DNA of 64,000 bases from Alphaproteobacteria bacterium (GCA_016764775.1 JAESRE010000015.1:1-64000); one strand, 5' to 3'. Positions 18,354 through 28,003 are shown, numbered from the stretch's first letter. Notes: generated by a model not told the origin, from the sequence alone. Made by a program: numbers and translations.

Positions 18354-19489
18354 GATGCACCCCCGGTTTCAGGCTCGTGCTGGTAAAGAACCGTGCGGCG
18401 CCATTTTTCACTAAGCCCGCTTAACCCGTACGCACTGGCGATAAGCGGCAAGAACACAAGCAAATACATCATCACCAGACCGGCCGTATGATTACGTGCG
18501 ATGTTATAGGCTGCAATATACAAGCCTTGAATAACAACCACGGCTATGACGGCCATCAATATACGCCGCCCTTGCCCTCGGCGGTCGATCGGACCGATCA
18601 ATAAAGTCACACAGGAAATAAGAGTGAACGTCAGCGCCAGCAACGGACTCAAAGCCCGCCGGTGTGCTTCAATCTGAAAATCGCGCACACTATCCAGATC
18701 CCGCTGTACACTCGGGTCGGGATTCAGTAGTTCGAAAATTGTTCGCTCGTCCGGCTCCGCCCACCTCTGGCGTACGGGGTCGCTATCGGGCAGATCAATT
18801 GTGTAGGTTTCAAAGTTCAACCGTTTCAGCGCACCGCTTTCTTTATTATATTCCTGACGGCTGCCTTCATAGACAACAACCTGATACCCCTCCTCGGTAG
18901 AAAGAAGTATCCCGCGCTTGGCCAAAATGGTTGATGGGGTCGCGGCGGCCTCGCGGCTGTCATGTATCATCAGCCCGAATAACGCTCCGTCTTCAGTTCG
19001 TTCCCGTATATATACGGTCAGCCCCTTACCGGCGCGGTTAAACACGCCTTCGCGGAACAAATAGGTCGAAAACTGCGCCTTAATCACTGAACGCATGTGC
19101 TGCATGGTGCTGATCGATTTCGGCGCCACATACATCGTAATCCCGAGCAAAATAAAGGTCACAATAAGCGCCAGCGTAATCGCGGGGCGTGCAAGCTGGA
19201 ACGGGGCATAACCGACGGAACGGACAACGATCAGTTCGGAATCCCCCGTCATGCGGTTATACAAAAACAACGTGGCCGCCATCAGCGCGAGCGGAAGAAT
19301 AATTTCGAAAAACCGTGGCAGGGCCAGCACGGTCAAAATCCAGAAAGAGCCGCTCGACGCGCCGGATTCAATCACCAGCTCCAGAAATTTCAGCGATTGC
19401 GTCAAAAAGACGACAACCGCCAACGTCACCGCTACAAAAATCGTCGCGATCAAAAGATTTCTGAAAATATAACGGTCGAAAACAGTCAT
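18350..19489 (-). CDS. lptF: LPS export permease LptF
   Basis: A 379-residue partner of LptG, beginning MTVFDRYIFRNLLIATIFVA, the usual LptF opening. Conserved blocks include LPRFFEIILPLALMAATLFL, YNRMTGDSELIVVRSVGYAP and a periplasmic segment with FNRAGKGLTVYIRERTEDG. C-terminal helices contain LLIGPIDRRGQGRRILMAV. It is divergent from pepA with about 145 bases between start codons; no strong Shine-Dalgarno is visible. Order lptF-lptG with a four-base overlap is the common proteobacterial arrangement. Confidence 0.94.
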   Translation of the reverse strand: MTVFDRYIFRNLLIATIFVAVTLAVVVFLTQSLKFLELVIESGASSGSFWILTVLALPRFFEIILPLALMAATLFLYNRMTGDSELIVVRSVGYAPFQLARPAITLALIVTFILLGITMYVAPKSISTMQHMRSVIKAQFSTYLFREGVFNRAGKGLTVYIRERTEDGALFGLMIHDSREAAATPSTILAKRGILLSTEEGYQVVVYEGSRQEYNKESGALKRLNFETYTIDLPDSDPVRQRWAEPDERTIFELLNPDPSVQRDLDSVRDFQIEAHRRALSPLLALTFTLISCVTLLIGPIDRRGQGRRILMAVIAVVVIQGLYIAAYNIARNHTAGLVMMYLLVFLPLIASAYGLSGLSEKWRRTVLYQHEPETGGAS

Positions 19490-19635
19490 AGGTTTTGATA
19501 TTTTTGCCTAAATTCCCCTTTACGCACTGGTCTCGTATTCGGAAAAGCTTATAGTGTTTATAGCCTTCTCATACGTTCAATGCGAAGGATTTATGTACAA
19601 AACTCGCTTTTAAACAAGAAAGAACCAATCGACAA

Positions 19636-21147
19636 ATGACATTGCGCATTACATTCCCGAAAGCCGACACCACACCCAAAGGCCACATCGTCGTAACCGT
19701 CTTCGAAGGCGACACCCTTTCGACGGCCGCCAAGAAGATTGATAAAGCCCTCGACGGGCTGGTTGCGAGCGCAATGAAGAAGGACAAAAGCTTCAAAGGC
19801 AAGCTCGGGCAGGTTTTAACCCTGTACGCGCCCGAAAAATCCAAAATCGACCGTGTAACCATTCTCGGTCTGGGTAAAACCGATGATTTCGATTCCCTGA
19901 AAGCCGAAGAAGCAGGCGGAAAGCTGTTCGCCGCTATCGGCAAAGCCGGTTCCAAAGACATTATGCTGGTGACAGAAAAGTCTAAAGCTTTGAAAAACGA
20001 ATTGGCGGCCGCGCATCTGGCCAATGGCTTCAGCCTGCGCGCCTATAATTTCGATCGTTACAAATCCAAAAAGGACAGCAAGGACGACGCACCGAAACTG
20101 GCTGCGCTCAAAGTATTGTCATCACATCCCGCCAACAGCAAAGCTGCATTCGACGCACTCGACAGCGTCACATCCGGCACATTCTGGGCCCGTGATCTTG
20201 TTAACACCGCACCCAACGATCTTTACCCCGACAGCTACGCCAAGCAAATCAGGGACGAACTCAAACCTTTGGACGTCAGCGTTGAAATCCTCGACGAGAA
20301 AAAGCTGGAGAAAATGGGCGCTGGCGCGATTCTCGCCGTCGGCAAAGGCTCGGAACGCCAGCCACGCATGGTCATCATGCGATGGAACGGCGCAGGCAAG
20401 AAAAAGGGCGCCAAAACGATCGGACTGGTCGGGAAAGGCGTCACCTTCGACACAGGCGGCATCTCCCTTAAACCCGGTGCGGGCATGGACGAGATGAAAA
20501 TGGATATGGGCGGTTCGGCCGCTGTTGTCGGCACGGTAAAGGCACTGGCCAAAAGCAACGCCAAAGTGAATGTCGTCGCGATTATCGGGCTGGCTGAAAA
20601 CATGCCGTCTTCAAACGCATACAGACCGGGCGACATCGTCACATCGCTGTCCGGTAAAACAATTGAAGTCCTCAACACCGATGCGGAAGGGCGCCTCGTC
20701 CTCGCCGATTGCCTGACACACATACAGAGCAAGTATAAACCCGACATCATTATCGATCTCGCCACACTGACAGGCGCGATGATGGTCGCACTGGCCCATG
20801 AATATTGCGGCACATTTGTAAATAATGACGAGCTGTGGAAACAGCTTGAAAAATCCAGCGCCGGGACGGGCGAAAAACTCTGGCGCATGCCATTGGACGA
20901 CGTCTGGAAAAAAGAAATGGAAAGCACCGTCGCCGATGTACAAAACCTTGCCAAAAGCGGACGCTGGGGCGGAGCATGTACAGCCGCAGGATTTTTAGAG
21001 CATTTCATCGAAGACGGTGTAGAATGGGCCCATATGGACATTGCGGGAACGGCATGGAGAAAATCCGACAAGCCAACCGTGCCGAAATTCGGCACCGGCT
21101 TTGGTGTACGCGTACTGCATGACTGGATTACCCAGAACTATCAATAA
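19636..21147 (+). CDS. pepA: Leucyl aminopeptidase (cytosol aminopeptidase, M17)
   Basis: A 503-residue M17 peptidase. The C-terminal catalytic domain shows GLVGKGVTFDTGGISLKPG (metal- and substrate-binding Lys and Asp), MDMGGSAAV, the family signature NTDAEGRLVLAD, and TLTGAMMVALAHEYCG. The N-terminal half is the variable macro-like domain. PepA removes N-terminal residues using two divalent metals and in some bacteria also binds DNA. It is followed by the epmB-like gene and holC; pepA next to holC is common in Proteobacteria. Confidence 0.96.
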   Translation: MTLRITFPKADTTPKGHIVVTVFEGDTLSTAAKKIDKALDGLVASAMKKDKSFKGKLGQVLTLYAPEKSKIDRVTILGLGKTDDFDSLKAEEAGGKLFAAIGKAGSKDIMLVTEKSKALKNELAAAHLANGFSLRAYNFDRYKSKKDSKDDAPKLAALKVLSSHPANSKAAFDALDSVTSGTFWARDLVNTAPNDLYPDSYAKQIRDELKPLDVSVEILDEKKLEKMGAGAILAVGKGSERQPRMVIMRWNGAGKKKGAKTIGLVGKGVTFDTGGISLKPGAGMDEMKMDMGGSAAVVGTVKALAKSNAKVNVVAIIGLAENMPSSNAYRPGDIVTSLSGKTIEVLNTDAEGRLVLADCLTHIQSKYKPDIIIDLATLTGAMMVALAHEYCGTFVNNDELWKQLEKSSAGTGEKLWRMPLDDVWKKEMESTVADVQNLAKSGRWGGACTAAGFLEHFIEDGVEWAHMDIAGTAWRKSDKPTVPKFGTGFGVRVLHDWITQNYQ

Positions 21148-21158
21148 TCTGACGAATA

Positions 21159-22232
21159 ATGCGTTTAAAGAGTAAAACCGAAAACCCGCTATCTGCTGAA
21201 AAACCTGAAGACTATATCGACAGGCTTGGCGGTGATTCACATCCCGCACTGATGAAAAAATACGCGGCCCGCATTACCGACACCGTCAAAGATACGATCA
21301 AGGGCGATGTACAATCCGACCCCGTAGCCAAACAATACATTCCGCAAATGCAGGAACTCACCATCCTGCCCGAAGAAATGCGTGACCCGATCGGCGATGA
21401 TGCACATACAACCGTAAAAGGCATCGTCCATCGCTATCCCGACCGCGTTTTATTCAAACCCGTCAATGTCTGCGCGGTCTATTGTCGCTATTGCTTTCGC
21501 CGTGAACATGTAGGCCCGCAACATGCCGCGCCATTAAATGAAGCCGAGTTAAACGCCGCACTCGATTACATCGAAACCCATAAAGACATATTCGAGGTCA
21601 TCCTCACGGGCGGCGATCCGCTTGTCCTATCCGCTAAACAGATGACAACGATCATGCAGCGTCTGGAAGCAATCGAGCATGTAAAAATCGTCCGCTTCCA
21701 TACCCGTGTGCCGATGGCCGACCCCGCACGCGTGACGGCGGAGTTGATCAAAGCCATGAGCAGCAGCAATAAAGCCGTTTACATGGCCCTGCACATCAAT
21801 CATGCGCAAGAATTAAACGATGATGTACGTGCGTGTTTAAAGCAATTACATACAGCGGGCCTCAATCTTCTATCCCAATCAGTCTTACTGAAAGGCGTTA
21901 ATGATGATGCCGCCATTCTGGCCGACCTGTACCGCGAATTGTTGGGCGTAAACGTAAAACCGTACTATTTACATCATCCCGATCTAGCACCCGGAACATC
22001 ACACTTCCGTCTTTCTCTTAAGCGCGGACAAGCCATTGTCGAAAAACTGCGCGGGCATTTATCGGGTCTGTGCCAGCCAACATACATGGTTGATATTCCC
22101 GGCGGGCACGGCAAAGTCCCCTGCACCCCCGGCACACCGGTGTATAAAGGTAACGGCGAATACGAAATCACCGATTTCAACGGCCAATACCACACATACA
22201 CCTCCAAAGCCGATCAGGAGGATACGGAATGA
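21159..22232 (+). CDS. epmB: Radical SAM lysine 2,3-aminomutase-type protein, EpmB-like
   Basis: A 357-residue radical SAM enzyme. The iron-sulfur motif is CAVYCRYCFRREHVG (CxxxCxxC). DPIGDDAHTTVKGIVHRYPD precedes it, and ILTGGDPLVLSAKQM, VRFHTRVPMADPARVT and LYRELLGVNVKPYYLHHPDL follow, all typical of lysine 2,3-aminomutases. The length is nearer EpmB (about 340), which makes (R)-beta-lysine for modifying elongation factor P, than catabolic KamA (about 470). Neither epmA nor efp is in the window, so EpmB versus a catabolic mutase rests on length. Its end overlaps holC by four bases. Confidence 0.8.
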   Translation: MRLKSKTENPLSAEKPEDYIDRLGGDSHPALMKKYAARITDTVKDTIKGDVQSDPVAKQYIPQMQELTILPEEMRDPIGDDAHTTVKGIVHRYPDRVLFKPVNVCAVYCRYCFRREHVGPQHAAPLNEAELNAALDYIETHKDIFEVILTGGDPLVLSAKQMTTIMQRLEAIEHVKIVRFHTRVPMADPARVTAELIKAMSSSNKAVYMALHINHAQELNDDVRACLKQLHTAGLNLLSQSVLLKGVNDDAAILADLYRELLGVNVKPYYLHHPDLAPGTSHFRLSLKRGQAIVEKLRGHLSGLCQPTYMVDIPGGHGKVPCTPGTPVYKGNGEYEITDFNGQYHTYTSKADQEDTE

Positions 22233-22678
22233 GCGAAATCCGTTTCTATCACCTTGAACGCCAGAGTCTGGATACCGCCTTGCCCGCTTTGGTCGCTAAA
22301 GCCCTCAGCAAAGGTCATAGAATTGTCATCAAAACATCTGATGAAAAAGAAGCCGAGCGTTTGAACGGGCACTTATGGACCTATGACCCGAACAGCTTCA
22401 TTCCGCACGGAACCAAAAAAGACGGACACGAATCCGACCAGCCGGTATGGCTGACCGATAATAATGAAATTCCCAACGGCGCGGATGTGCTTATCCTGAC
22501 CCATAACACCGAACATGGTGATTTGGGGCAATTCAAACTGATCTGTGACATGTTTGACGGACGAAGCGACGAAGCCGTGCAGGCCGCGCGGGGCCGCTGG
22601 AAAACCTATAAGGACGCCGAGCACGACGTCACTTACTGGCAACAATCCGCACAGGGCGGTTGGACAGAAAAATCCTAA
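22229..22678 (+). CDS. holC: DNA polymerase III chi subunit
   Basis: A 149-residue protein with HolC features: EIRFYHLERQSLDTALPALV at the N-terminus, KGHRIVIKTSDEKEAERLNG, LWTYDPNSFIPHG, QPVWLT, then FDGRSDEAVQAARGRWKTYK. Chi links the clamp loader (through psi where present) to single-strand binding protein. The ATG lies in the stop overlap of the preceding gene with GGAGG just upstream. The pepA-holC neighbourhood supports the assignment. Confidence 0.92.
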   Translation: MSEIRFYHLERQSLDTALPALVAKALSKGHRIVIKTSDEKEAERLNGHLWTYDPNSFIPHGTKKDGHESDQPVWLTDNNEIPNGADVLILTHNTEHGDLGQFKLICDMFDGRSDEAVQAARGRWKTYKDAEHDVTYWQQSAQGGWTEKS

Positions 22679-22687
22679 AAGAATGAA

Positions 22688-23371
22688 TTAGTGAGCGGCA
22701 GGCTCTGCTTCAGCTTCAGTCTCGGCTGCATCATCTGATGCAGGAGCAGCTTCTGACGCATCGGCACTTTCTTCGGCTTCCGGCTCTTCAGGCTCCGGCG
22801 GTGCCAAAGCAGCCTTCTCGGCTTCAATTTCACCGGCAGAAGGAAGTGGGAAAGATGATGAACCTTGCTGTCTTAACCATGCAATCATCGCTGCACGGTC
22901 ACTCGGCTTTTTCAAACCGAGATAGTTCATCTTGGTGCCTTCGATATATTTTTTGGGCTTCCAGAGGAAAAAGTTCAGATCTTCATAGCCCCATGCGCCG
23001 CCTGCATTTTGCATGGCCACAGAATATTCAAAATCACCCGCATGCGCTTTGGGGCCGCCAACCAAACCGTACAGGTTCGGACCGACTCGGTGCGGGCCGC
23101 CCTGATCAAAGGAGTGACACGCCGCACACGCTTTGGAAAGTTTTTCACCTTTGGAAATGTCGGCTTCGGCAATCAAATCCATGATCGGATCAGGCAATTG
23201 CGGCTTGGCTGGTCCGCCGCCCGCAACGACTTCAACGCCTTCAATCGGCACCGCGTCTTCATCGGGAATGTGAGGGTGCACAAGCTTTCCGGCTATAAAG
23301 CCACTAAGCATAGCCATGATACCCGCGCACAAAACGGCGGCGAAAATCTTGTTTTTTTCCATACTGTCCAT
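22688..23371 (-). CDS. Membrane-anchored class I cytochrome c
   Basis: A 227-residue protein with one N-terminal anchor (about residues 8-28) and a cytochrome c domain of about 110 residues. The heme-attachment motif is CAACH within LSKACAACHSF, followed by PHRVGPNLYGLVGG; the distal Met ligand is in GTKMNYLGLKKPSDR. This matches the CycM / cytochrome c552 group that carries electrons from the bc1 complex to terminal oxidases in Alphaproteobacteria. The last 45 residues are a Pro/Glu/Ala-rich tail not needed for the fold. It is divergent from pheA, a typical alphaproteobacterial pairing. Confidence 0.93.
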   Translation of the reverse strand: MDSMEKNKIFAAVLCAGIMAMLSGFIAGKLVHPHIPDEDAVPIEGVEVVAGGGPAKPQLPDPIMDLIAEADISKGEKLSKACAACHSFDQGGPHRVGPNLYGLVGGPKAHAGDFEYSVAMQNAGGAWGYEDLNFFLWKPKKYIEGTKMNYLGLKKPSDRAAMIAWLRQQGSSSFPLPSAGEIEAEKAALAPPEPEEPEAEESADASEAAPASDDAAETEAEAEPAAH

Positions 23372-23523
23372 AAGGCGTTCCGCTAATTCTTATGTTTTAA
23401 AAAAGGGTTCTTGTTCTTTGTATTAATCTGTAGCAGTTTAAACCAAGGTTAGATAACAGACATATACAGTGTGCGTAAAGCCATTCAAGCAAAAATTGAA
23501 CACAAAAGCCGTTAAATCACAGT

Positions 23524-24390
23524 ATGGATCTATCAAAAATTAAAACAATAGCTTTTCAAGGCGCTAAAGGTGCCTATTCCGATCTTGCCTGCCGTACCGT
23601 TTTCCCATCGCTGGAAACGCTAGGCTGCAACTCCTTTGAAGACGCCTTCGTCGCTGTACGCGACGGAAAAGCCGAGCTGGCCATGATACCGATTGATAAC
23701 ACGATCGCGGGCCGCGTTGCCGATGTGCATCATCTGATGCCGGATGGCGGCCTTTACATTATAGGTGAGCATTTTCAGCCTATCCGTCACGCTTTATTAG
23801 GCGTCAAAGGCTCCAGTAAGAAAAAACTCAAACACGTACACAGCCATATCCACGCCCTGCCGCAATGTCGCAAGCTTCTGGGTAAGCTGGATGTTCAGCC
23901 CCATGTCCATGCCGATACCGCGGGCGCAGCGCAGGAAATTGCTGAAAAGAACGATCCCGAACACGGGGCCATTGCTTCCGAACTGGCTGCACAGATTTAC
24001 GATCTCGAAATTCTCGACCGCGACATACAGGACGCCGCACATAACACGACGCGCTTCCTGATTTTGGGTACAGAACCCGAAATCCCCGATGAGGAAATCA
24101 CTACAATAACCTCGCTGATCTTCACGGTACGGAATATCCCCGCGTCTCTATACAAATGTCTGGGCGGTTTCGCGACAAACGGCTTTAGCTTCACAAAATT
24201 GGAATCCTACGTGGACCCGAATTTTCAGGCCGCACGCTTTTATTGCGACATTGAAGGACACCCCGACAATGACAGCTTTAAACTCGCCCTCGAGGAATTG
24301 GGTTTCTTTGCTACGGATGTCAGATTCTTGGGCGCTTACCCCGCCCACGCCTTTCGCGCACACGATAATGACGGGTCCACTATTAATTAA
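23524..24390 (+). CDS. pheA: Prephenate dehydratase
   Basis: A 288-residue monofunctional dehydratase. The catalytic domain (about 1-190) has IAFQGAKGAYSDLACRTVFP, ELAMIPIDNTIAGRVADVHH and the active-site segment HNTTRFLILG, in which TTRF is the substrate-binding signature. An ACT domain (about 200-285) senses phenylalanine. The usual ESRP motif of the ACT domain reads ESYV here, which could weaken feedback inhibition; that is inference. The enzyme converts prephenate to phenylpyruvate. No leader-peptide attenuator is visible upstream. Confidence 0.95.
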   Translation: MDLSKIKTIAFQGAKGAYSDLACRTVFPSLETLGCNSFEDAFVAVRDGKAELAMIPIDNTIAGRVADVHHLMPDGGLYIIGEHFQPIRHALLGVKGSSKKKLKHVHSHIHALPQCRKLLGKLDVQPHVHADTAGAAQEIAEKNDPEHGAIASELAAQIYDLEILDRDIQDAAHNTTRFLILGTEPEIPDEEITTITSLIFTVRNIPASLYKCLGGFATNGFSFTKLESYVDPNFQAARFYCDIEGHPDNDSFKLALEELGFFATDVRFLGAYPAHAFRAHDNDGSTIN

Positions 24391-24467
24391 GAGTTTGAAA
24401 TTAAGGCTTGATCTGGCAGGGCGCGTCCGTGTTAGGGTCAATAAACATAATTAAGGAGCACATATTC

Positions 24468-24806
24468 ATGCCCACGCATGCCGAACTGGCCACAAAACTT
24501 CTCGTCGATGCTGCCGACTTTTTCGTCACCCTCGGTGAGCAAAATCCGCCTCTCAGCGACCAGATGCAGGAAAATGCAACTGTATTCAAGCAAATGGGCA
24601 GCCTGCTTTCTCAAGAGCCTGAAGGCGCACTGAACGGCACGCCGCATGGCGAACTGGCCGGTAAATTATTGGTGGATGCCTCGACATTCTTTACGACTCT
24701 GGCCGAGCAAAACGAACCGATTAAGGAACAAATGCTCGAAAACGCGAAAGTTTATAAGCAAATCGGCGAATTGGTTATGGCAGATCCTAAAGGGGTTCTG
24801 GACTAG
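24468..24806 (+). CDS. Small protein of two tandem ~55-residue repeats, function unknown
   Basis: Translation should start at the ATG at 24468, which has AAGGAG nine bases upstream. The 112-residue product is two copies of one helical unit. The first reads HAELATKLLVDAADFFVTL, GEQNPPLSDQMQENA and VFKQMGSLL; the second HGELAGKLLVDASTFFTTL, AEQNEPIKEQMLENA and VYKQIGELV. The copies match at roughly two thirds of positions, so the duplication is fairly recent. There is no signal peptide or membrane segment. Its stop overlaps the convergent gene by four bases. I do not recognise the family. Confidence 0.8.
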   Translation: MPTHAELATKLLVDAADFFVTLGEQNPPLSDQMQENATVFKQMGSLLSQEPEGALNGTPHGELAGKLLVDASTFFTTLAEQNEPIKEQMLENAKVYKQIGELVMADPKGVLD

Positions 24807-25168
24807 ATTAATCCAAGATAAACCAGGCTGAGTACGCCCACGCACAGCAATACGCTGCACAGCGCCAACTTGGCTTCAAGCGGAATATCCACTTTCTCAT
24901 GCATAAAAACTTTGAGAACCTGATCCTTCACAGCGGAAGTTTCGGGGTCGAATAGACGTTTTTTAATCTCGACTTTCCGGTATCCTTCGCTCTCATGCAG
25001 GGATACCGCTTCGTTGATGGCAGCGTTCAGGTCATACGTCGTGGAACGCATTTCCCAGTCATTCTGTCCTTCATGTTGGTTTTCAGGCCTGTGGTAAATA
25101 TATACCGAATACTCCGGCCCCTGCGTATCGGTAGCTTGTATATCAGCTTTGGCAAAAGCCTGAACCAT
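24803..25168 (-). CDS. Small tail-anchored membrane protein, unknown
   Basis: A 121-residue protein with a soluble N-terminal part (EYSVYIYHRPENQHEGQ, then AINEAVSLHESEGYRKVEIK) and one hydrophobic C-terminal segment of about 20 residues (LALCSVLLCVGVLSLVYLGL). The topology predicts a tail-anchored inner-membrane protein facing the cytoplasm. No known domain is recognised. It converges on the repeat protein with overlapping stops. A coding role is supported by a full-length open frame and a membrane-protein composition, but not by a recognised homologue. Confidence 0.65.
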   Translation of the reverse strand: MVQAFAKADIQATDTQGPEYSVYIYHRPENQHEGQNDWEMRSTTYDLNAAINEAVSLHESEGYRKVEIKKRLFDPETSAVKDQVLKVFMHEKVDIPLEAKLALCSVLLCVGVLSLVYLGLI

Positions 25169-25474
25169 GCGTGAAATCTCCGTGTCTAGCTGTTAAGATG
25201 ATTTTCAATAAGACTCAACATTCATACCCACCAAATAACCTTAAAAAGATTAACGAAAGCTTAAGATTGCCTTAAATTCTATGTAAATTTTAGATTTTTG
25301 CCGATTGCGCTTGTATTTAAGCCTTCTGCGCACGGAAATGACGCTCCGCCGCGCTTGTATTTTTTCGCTTAAATCGCTAAACTAAAAGCTCATCAAGCGA
25401 TTGGGTTACCTTTCCACAACCCCGAAAATCGCAACCAACATCACGCTAATATCCTGAGTAGGAACACTGATTTC
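25169..25474. other. 306-base AT-rich intergenic region upstream of ftsK with a 12-base direct repeat
   Basis: No convincing gene is present. The sequence GCGCTTGTATTT occurs twice, at 25307-25318 and 25351-25362, 44 bases apart on the same strand. GCGCTTGT also occurs just before the hpf promoter. The repeats could be binding sites or duplicated promoter elements for ftsK. The ftsK ATG has a weak AGGA about twelve bases upstream. Confidence 0.5.
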
Positions 25475-28000
25475 ATGGCCCGCACACGCACCATTCGACG
25501 CGCCCCGATCAAAACTTCGCGCAAACGTAAAAATTCACGATCAAAATCAAACACGCCTTGGTTATTAAAAATCGTGCCTGCAGGGCTGCAGGCTTTCTTT
25601 GCACGCAGGGTGGTGGATGTTACAGCCGGTATATTCACACTCGGTGGCCTGTTCCTGCTGGCTGCTTTGTGGAGCTATACGCCGCATGACCCATCATTGA
25701 ATGTTGCCGCCGCCGATGACGGCGTACAGAACTGGATGGGGCTTTACGGCGCATGGTCTGCCGATGCCATTATCCAGACCTTCGGCGTCGGCGCCTTTAT
25801 GGCCGCCTTGGTTTCAATATGCTGGGGCGTACGGATATTTAACCGCGCCAGCCTGACATGGTTTATTGCCCGTGTTGTCGCATTGGGTGCCAGCGTTGCA
25901 CTAATCGCCGCTGCATTCGCACCGCTACCTTCCGGCAATTACATGATTCAAGAAGGGTTGGGCGGCTCTATCGGTTCGCTGATTCTCACCTCTGTGACGG
26001 ACGCCGTCGCCTACCTCATTCCTTCTGTAAGCCCTCTGATTATGGCTGCGCTTTGCGGCGTACTGGCCATCATAACCAGCATCTACGCCTCCACCCTTAA
26101 ATTGGCTCATATTGGCTATGCACTTCAAAAGACTTTAATTATTTCAATCAATGCCGTCCTCGCAACCGTCGAGACAATCCAGAGATTCATCAGCTGGATC
26201 GGTCATCATAACGACGAAGACGCCCGTCCGGACATACGTGGCGCACTGGATAAAATGCCGCGCTTTTCCATCCCTATGCCGAGCTTTGGCAATGCGGAAG
26301 AAGAGGCCCCTGCGCCACAGAAAAAAGCCCCGACAATGCGTGCCGAGCCGGTCGAGGCCGCCCCCGAATCAAAAGCCGTACCGAGACAGCAGCCGAATAT
26401 TCCCGTCGTCGCTACACCGGCCAAAGCCACCAAAGTTGAAACCCCGCAGCAACGCTTCAGCCTTGACGGAAACGCTGAATGGGCATTCCCCAGCCTCGAC
26501 CTGCTCGAAGCTGCGCCCGAAGATCATCACGAAGACCAGCTGGATGAAAATGCGCTGCGGCGCAATGCCGAGCTGCTGCAAAACGTGTTGGCAGACTTCA
26601 ATGTTGAAGGCGAAATCACCAGCATCCACCCCGGTCCCGTTGTGACGCTGTACGAACTCGAACCCGCACCGGGGACGAAATCCGCGAAGGTTATCGGTCT
26701 GGCCGATGATATCGCGCGCTCCATGTCGGCCATCTCCGTACGTGTGGCCGTTGTGCCGGGCCGCAACGTGATTGGTATCGAACTGCCGAACAAATCCCGT
26801 CAGATTGTGTACATGCAGGATCTGCTGGCCACATCCATGTACGAAAAGTCAAAAGCCTCGCTCCCGTTGGTGCTGGGTAAAGATATCGGCGGGCAGCCCA
26901 TTCTGGCCGATCTGGCGAAAATGCCGCACTTGCTTGTCGCTGGTACAACCGGTTCAGGTAAATCTGTCGCCGTAAACACCATGATTCTGTCCTTGCTGTA
27001 CCGCTTATCACCTGAGCAATGCCGCTTCATAATGATCGACCCGAAAATGCTGGAACTCTCCGTCTATGACGGTATTCCGCACCTTCTCTCTCCTGTTGTA
27101 ACCGAACCCGGCAAGGCCGTTGTTGCCTTGAAATGGACGGTGCAGGAGATGGAAGAACGTTACCGCGCCATGTCCAAGCTGGGTGTACGGAACATCCACG
27201 GCTATAACGAACGCGTTAAGGAAGCCCGTGAAAAGGGTGAGACAATCGTCCAGAAAGTGGAAACAGGGTTCGACCCCGAAACGGGACAAAAAACATACGA
27301 AGATCAGGAAATGGATTTGAGCGAACTGCCGTTCATCGTCGTGATCGTCGACGAATTCGCCGATTTGATGCTGGTGGCAGGCAAAGACGTCGAAAACGCG
27401 ATCCAGCGCTTGGCCCAGATGGCGCGTGCCGCCGGTATCCACCTGATCATGGCGACGCAGCGCCCATCCGTAGACGTAATCACAGGCGTGATCAAAGCCA
27501 ACTTCCCGACCCGAATCTCGTTCCAGGTCACATCCAAAGTCGACTCCCGTACCATTCTGGGTGAAGGCGGTGCCGAACAACTGCTCGGTATGGGTGACAT
27601 GCTGTATATGGCACCGGGCGGACGTATCACACGCGTACACGGCCCGTTCGTCAGCGACGATGACGTTGAAAAAGTCGTGGCCGACCTGAAAGCGCAAGCC
27701 GAACCGGCCTACATCGACAGCATCACATCCGATGATTTCTCCGATGCCAGCGAAGTCATGCAAGCCATCTTCACCGACCGCGGCAGCGGCGGCGAAAAAG
27801 TGGACGAACTGTACGACGAAGCCGTGGCGTTGGTTGCACGCGAAGGCAAAGCTTCAACCAGCTTCATCCAGCGCTACCTGCAAATCGGCTACAACCGTGC
27901 CGCACGTATCATCGAAGAAATGGAAAAACAGGGCGTGGTCTCCAAAGCGACCGCAACCGGTAAACGCGAAGTCCTGATTTCCGACTTCAGTGATGTATAG
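25475..28000 (+). CDS. ftsK: DNA translocase FtsK
   Basis: An 841-residue FtsK. The N-terminus has four hydrophobic segments (about 45-215) that anchor it at the septum. A Pro/Ala-rich linker follows, short compared with E. coli. The motor domain begins around residue 350; Walker A is GTTGSGKS at about 490-497, Walker B is VIVDEFADLM near 622, and MATQRPSVDVITGVIKANFP follows. The last 65 residues are the winged-helix gamma domain (YLQIGYNRAARIIEEMEKQG) that reads polar KOPS-type sequences. FtsK pumps chromosome termini through the septum and activates dimer resolution. lolA and recR lie downstream. Confidence 0.97.
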   Translation: MARTRTIRRAPIKTSRKRKNSRSKSNTPWLLKIVPAGLQAFFARRVVDVTAGIFTLGGLFLLAALWSYTPHDPSLNVAAADDGVQNWMGLYGAWSADAIIQTFGVGAFMAALVSICWGVRIFNRASLTWFIARVVALGASVALIAAAFAPLPSGNYMIQEGLGGSIGSLILTSVTDAVAYLIPSVSPLIMAALCGVLAIITSIYASTLKLAHIGYALQKTLIISINAVLATVETIQRFISWIGHHNDEDARPDIRGALDKMPRFSIPMPSFGNAEEEAPAPQKKAPTMRAEPVEAAPESKAVPRQQPNIPVVATPAKATKVETPQQRFSLDGNAEWAFPSLDLLEAAPEDHHEDQLDENALRRNAELLQNVLADFNVEGEITSIHPGPVVTLYELEPAPGTKSAKVIGLADDIARSMSAISVRVAVVPGRNVIGIELPNKSRQIVYMQDLLATSMYEKSKASLPLVLGKDIGGQPILADLAKMPHLLVAGTTGSGKSVAVNTMILSLLYRLSPEQCRFIMIDPKMLELSVYDGIPHLLSPVVTEPGKAVVALKWTVQEMEERYRAMSKLGVRNIHGYNERVKEAREKGETIVQKVETGFDPETGQKTYEDQEMDLSELPFIVVIVDEFADLMLVAGKDVENAIQRLAQMARAAGIHLIMATQRPSVDVITGVIKANFPTRISFQVTSKVDSRTILGEGGAEQLLGMGDMLYMAPGGRITRVHGPFVSDDDVEKVVADLKAQAEPAYIDSITSDDFSDASEVMQAIFTDRGSGGEKVDELYDEAVALVAREGKASTSFIQRYLQIGYNRAARIIEEMEKQGVVSKATATGKREVLISDFSDV

Positions 28001-28003
28001 ATC

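Noticed and set aside
20235-21095. 286-codon open frame antisense to pepA
   Set aside because: Ser/Pro-rich shadow of the M17 catalytic domain with no recognisable motif.
27008-27763. 251-codon open frame antisense to ftsK
   Set aside because: Contained in the FtsK motor domain; His/Asp-rich reading typical of antisense shadows and no start signal.
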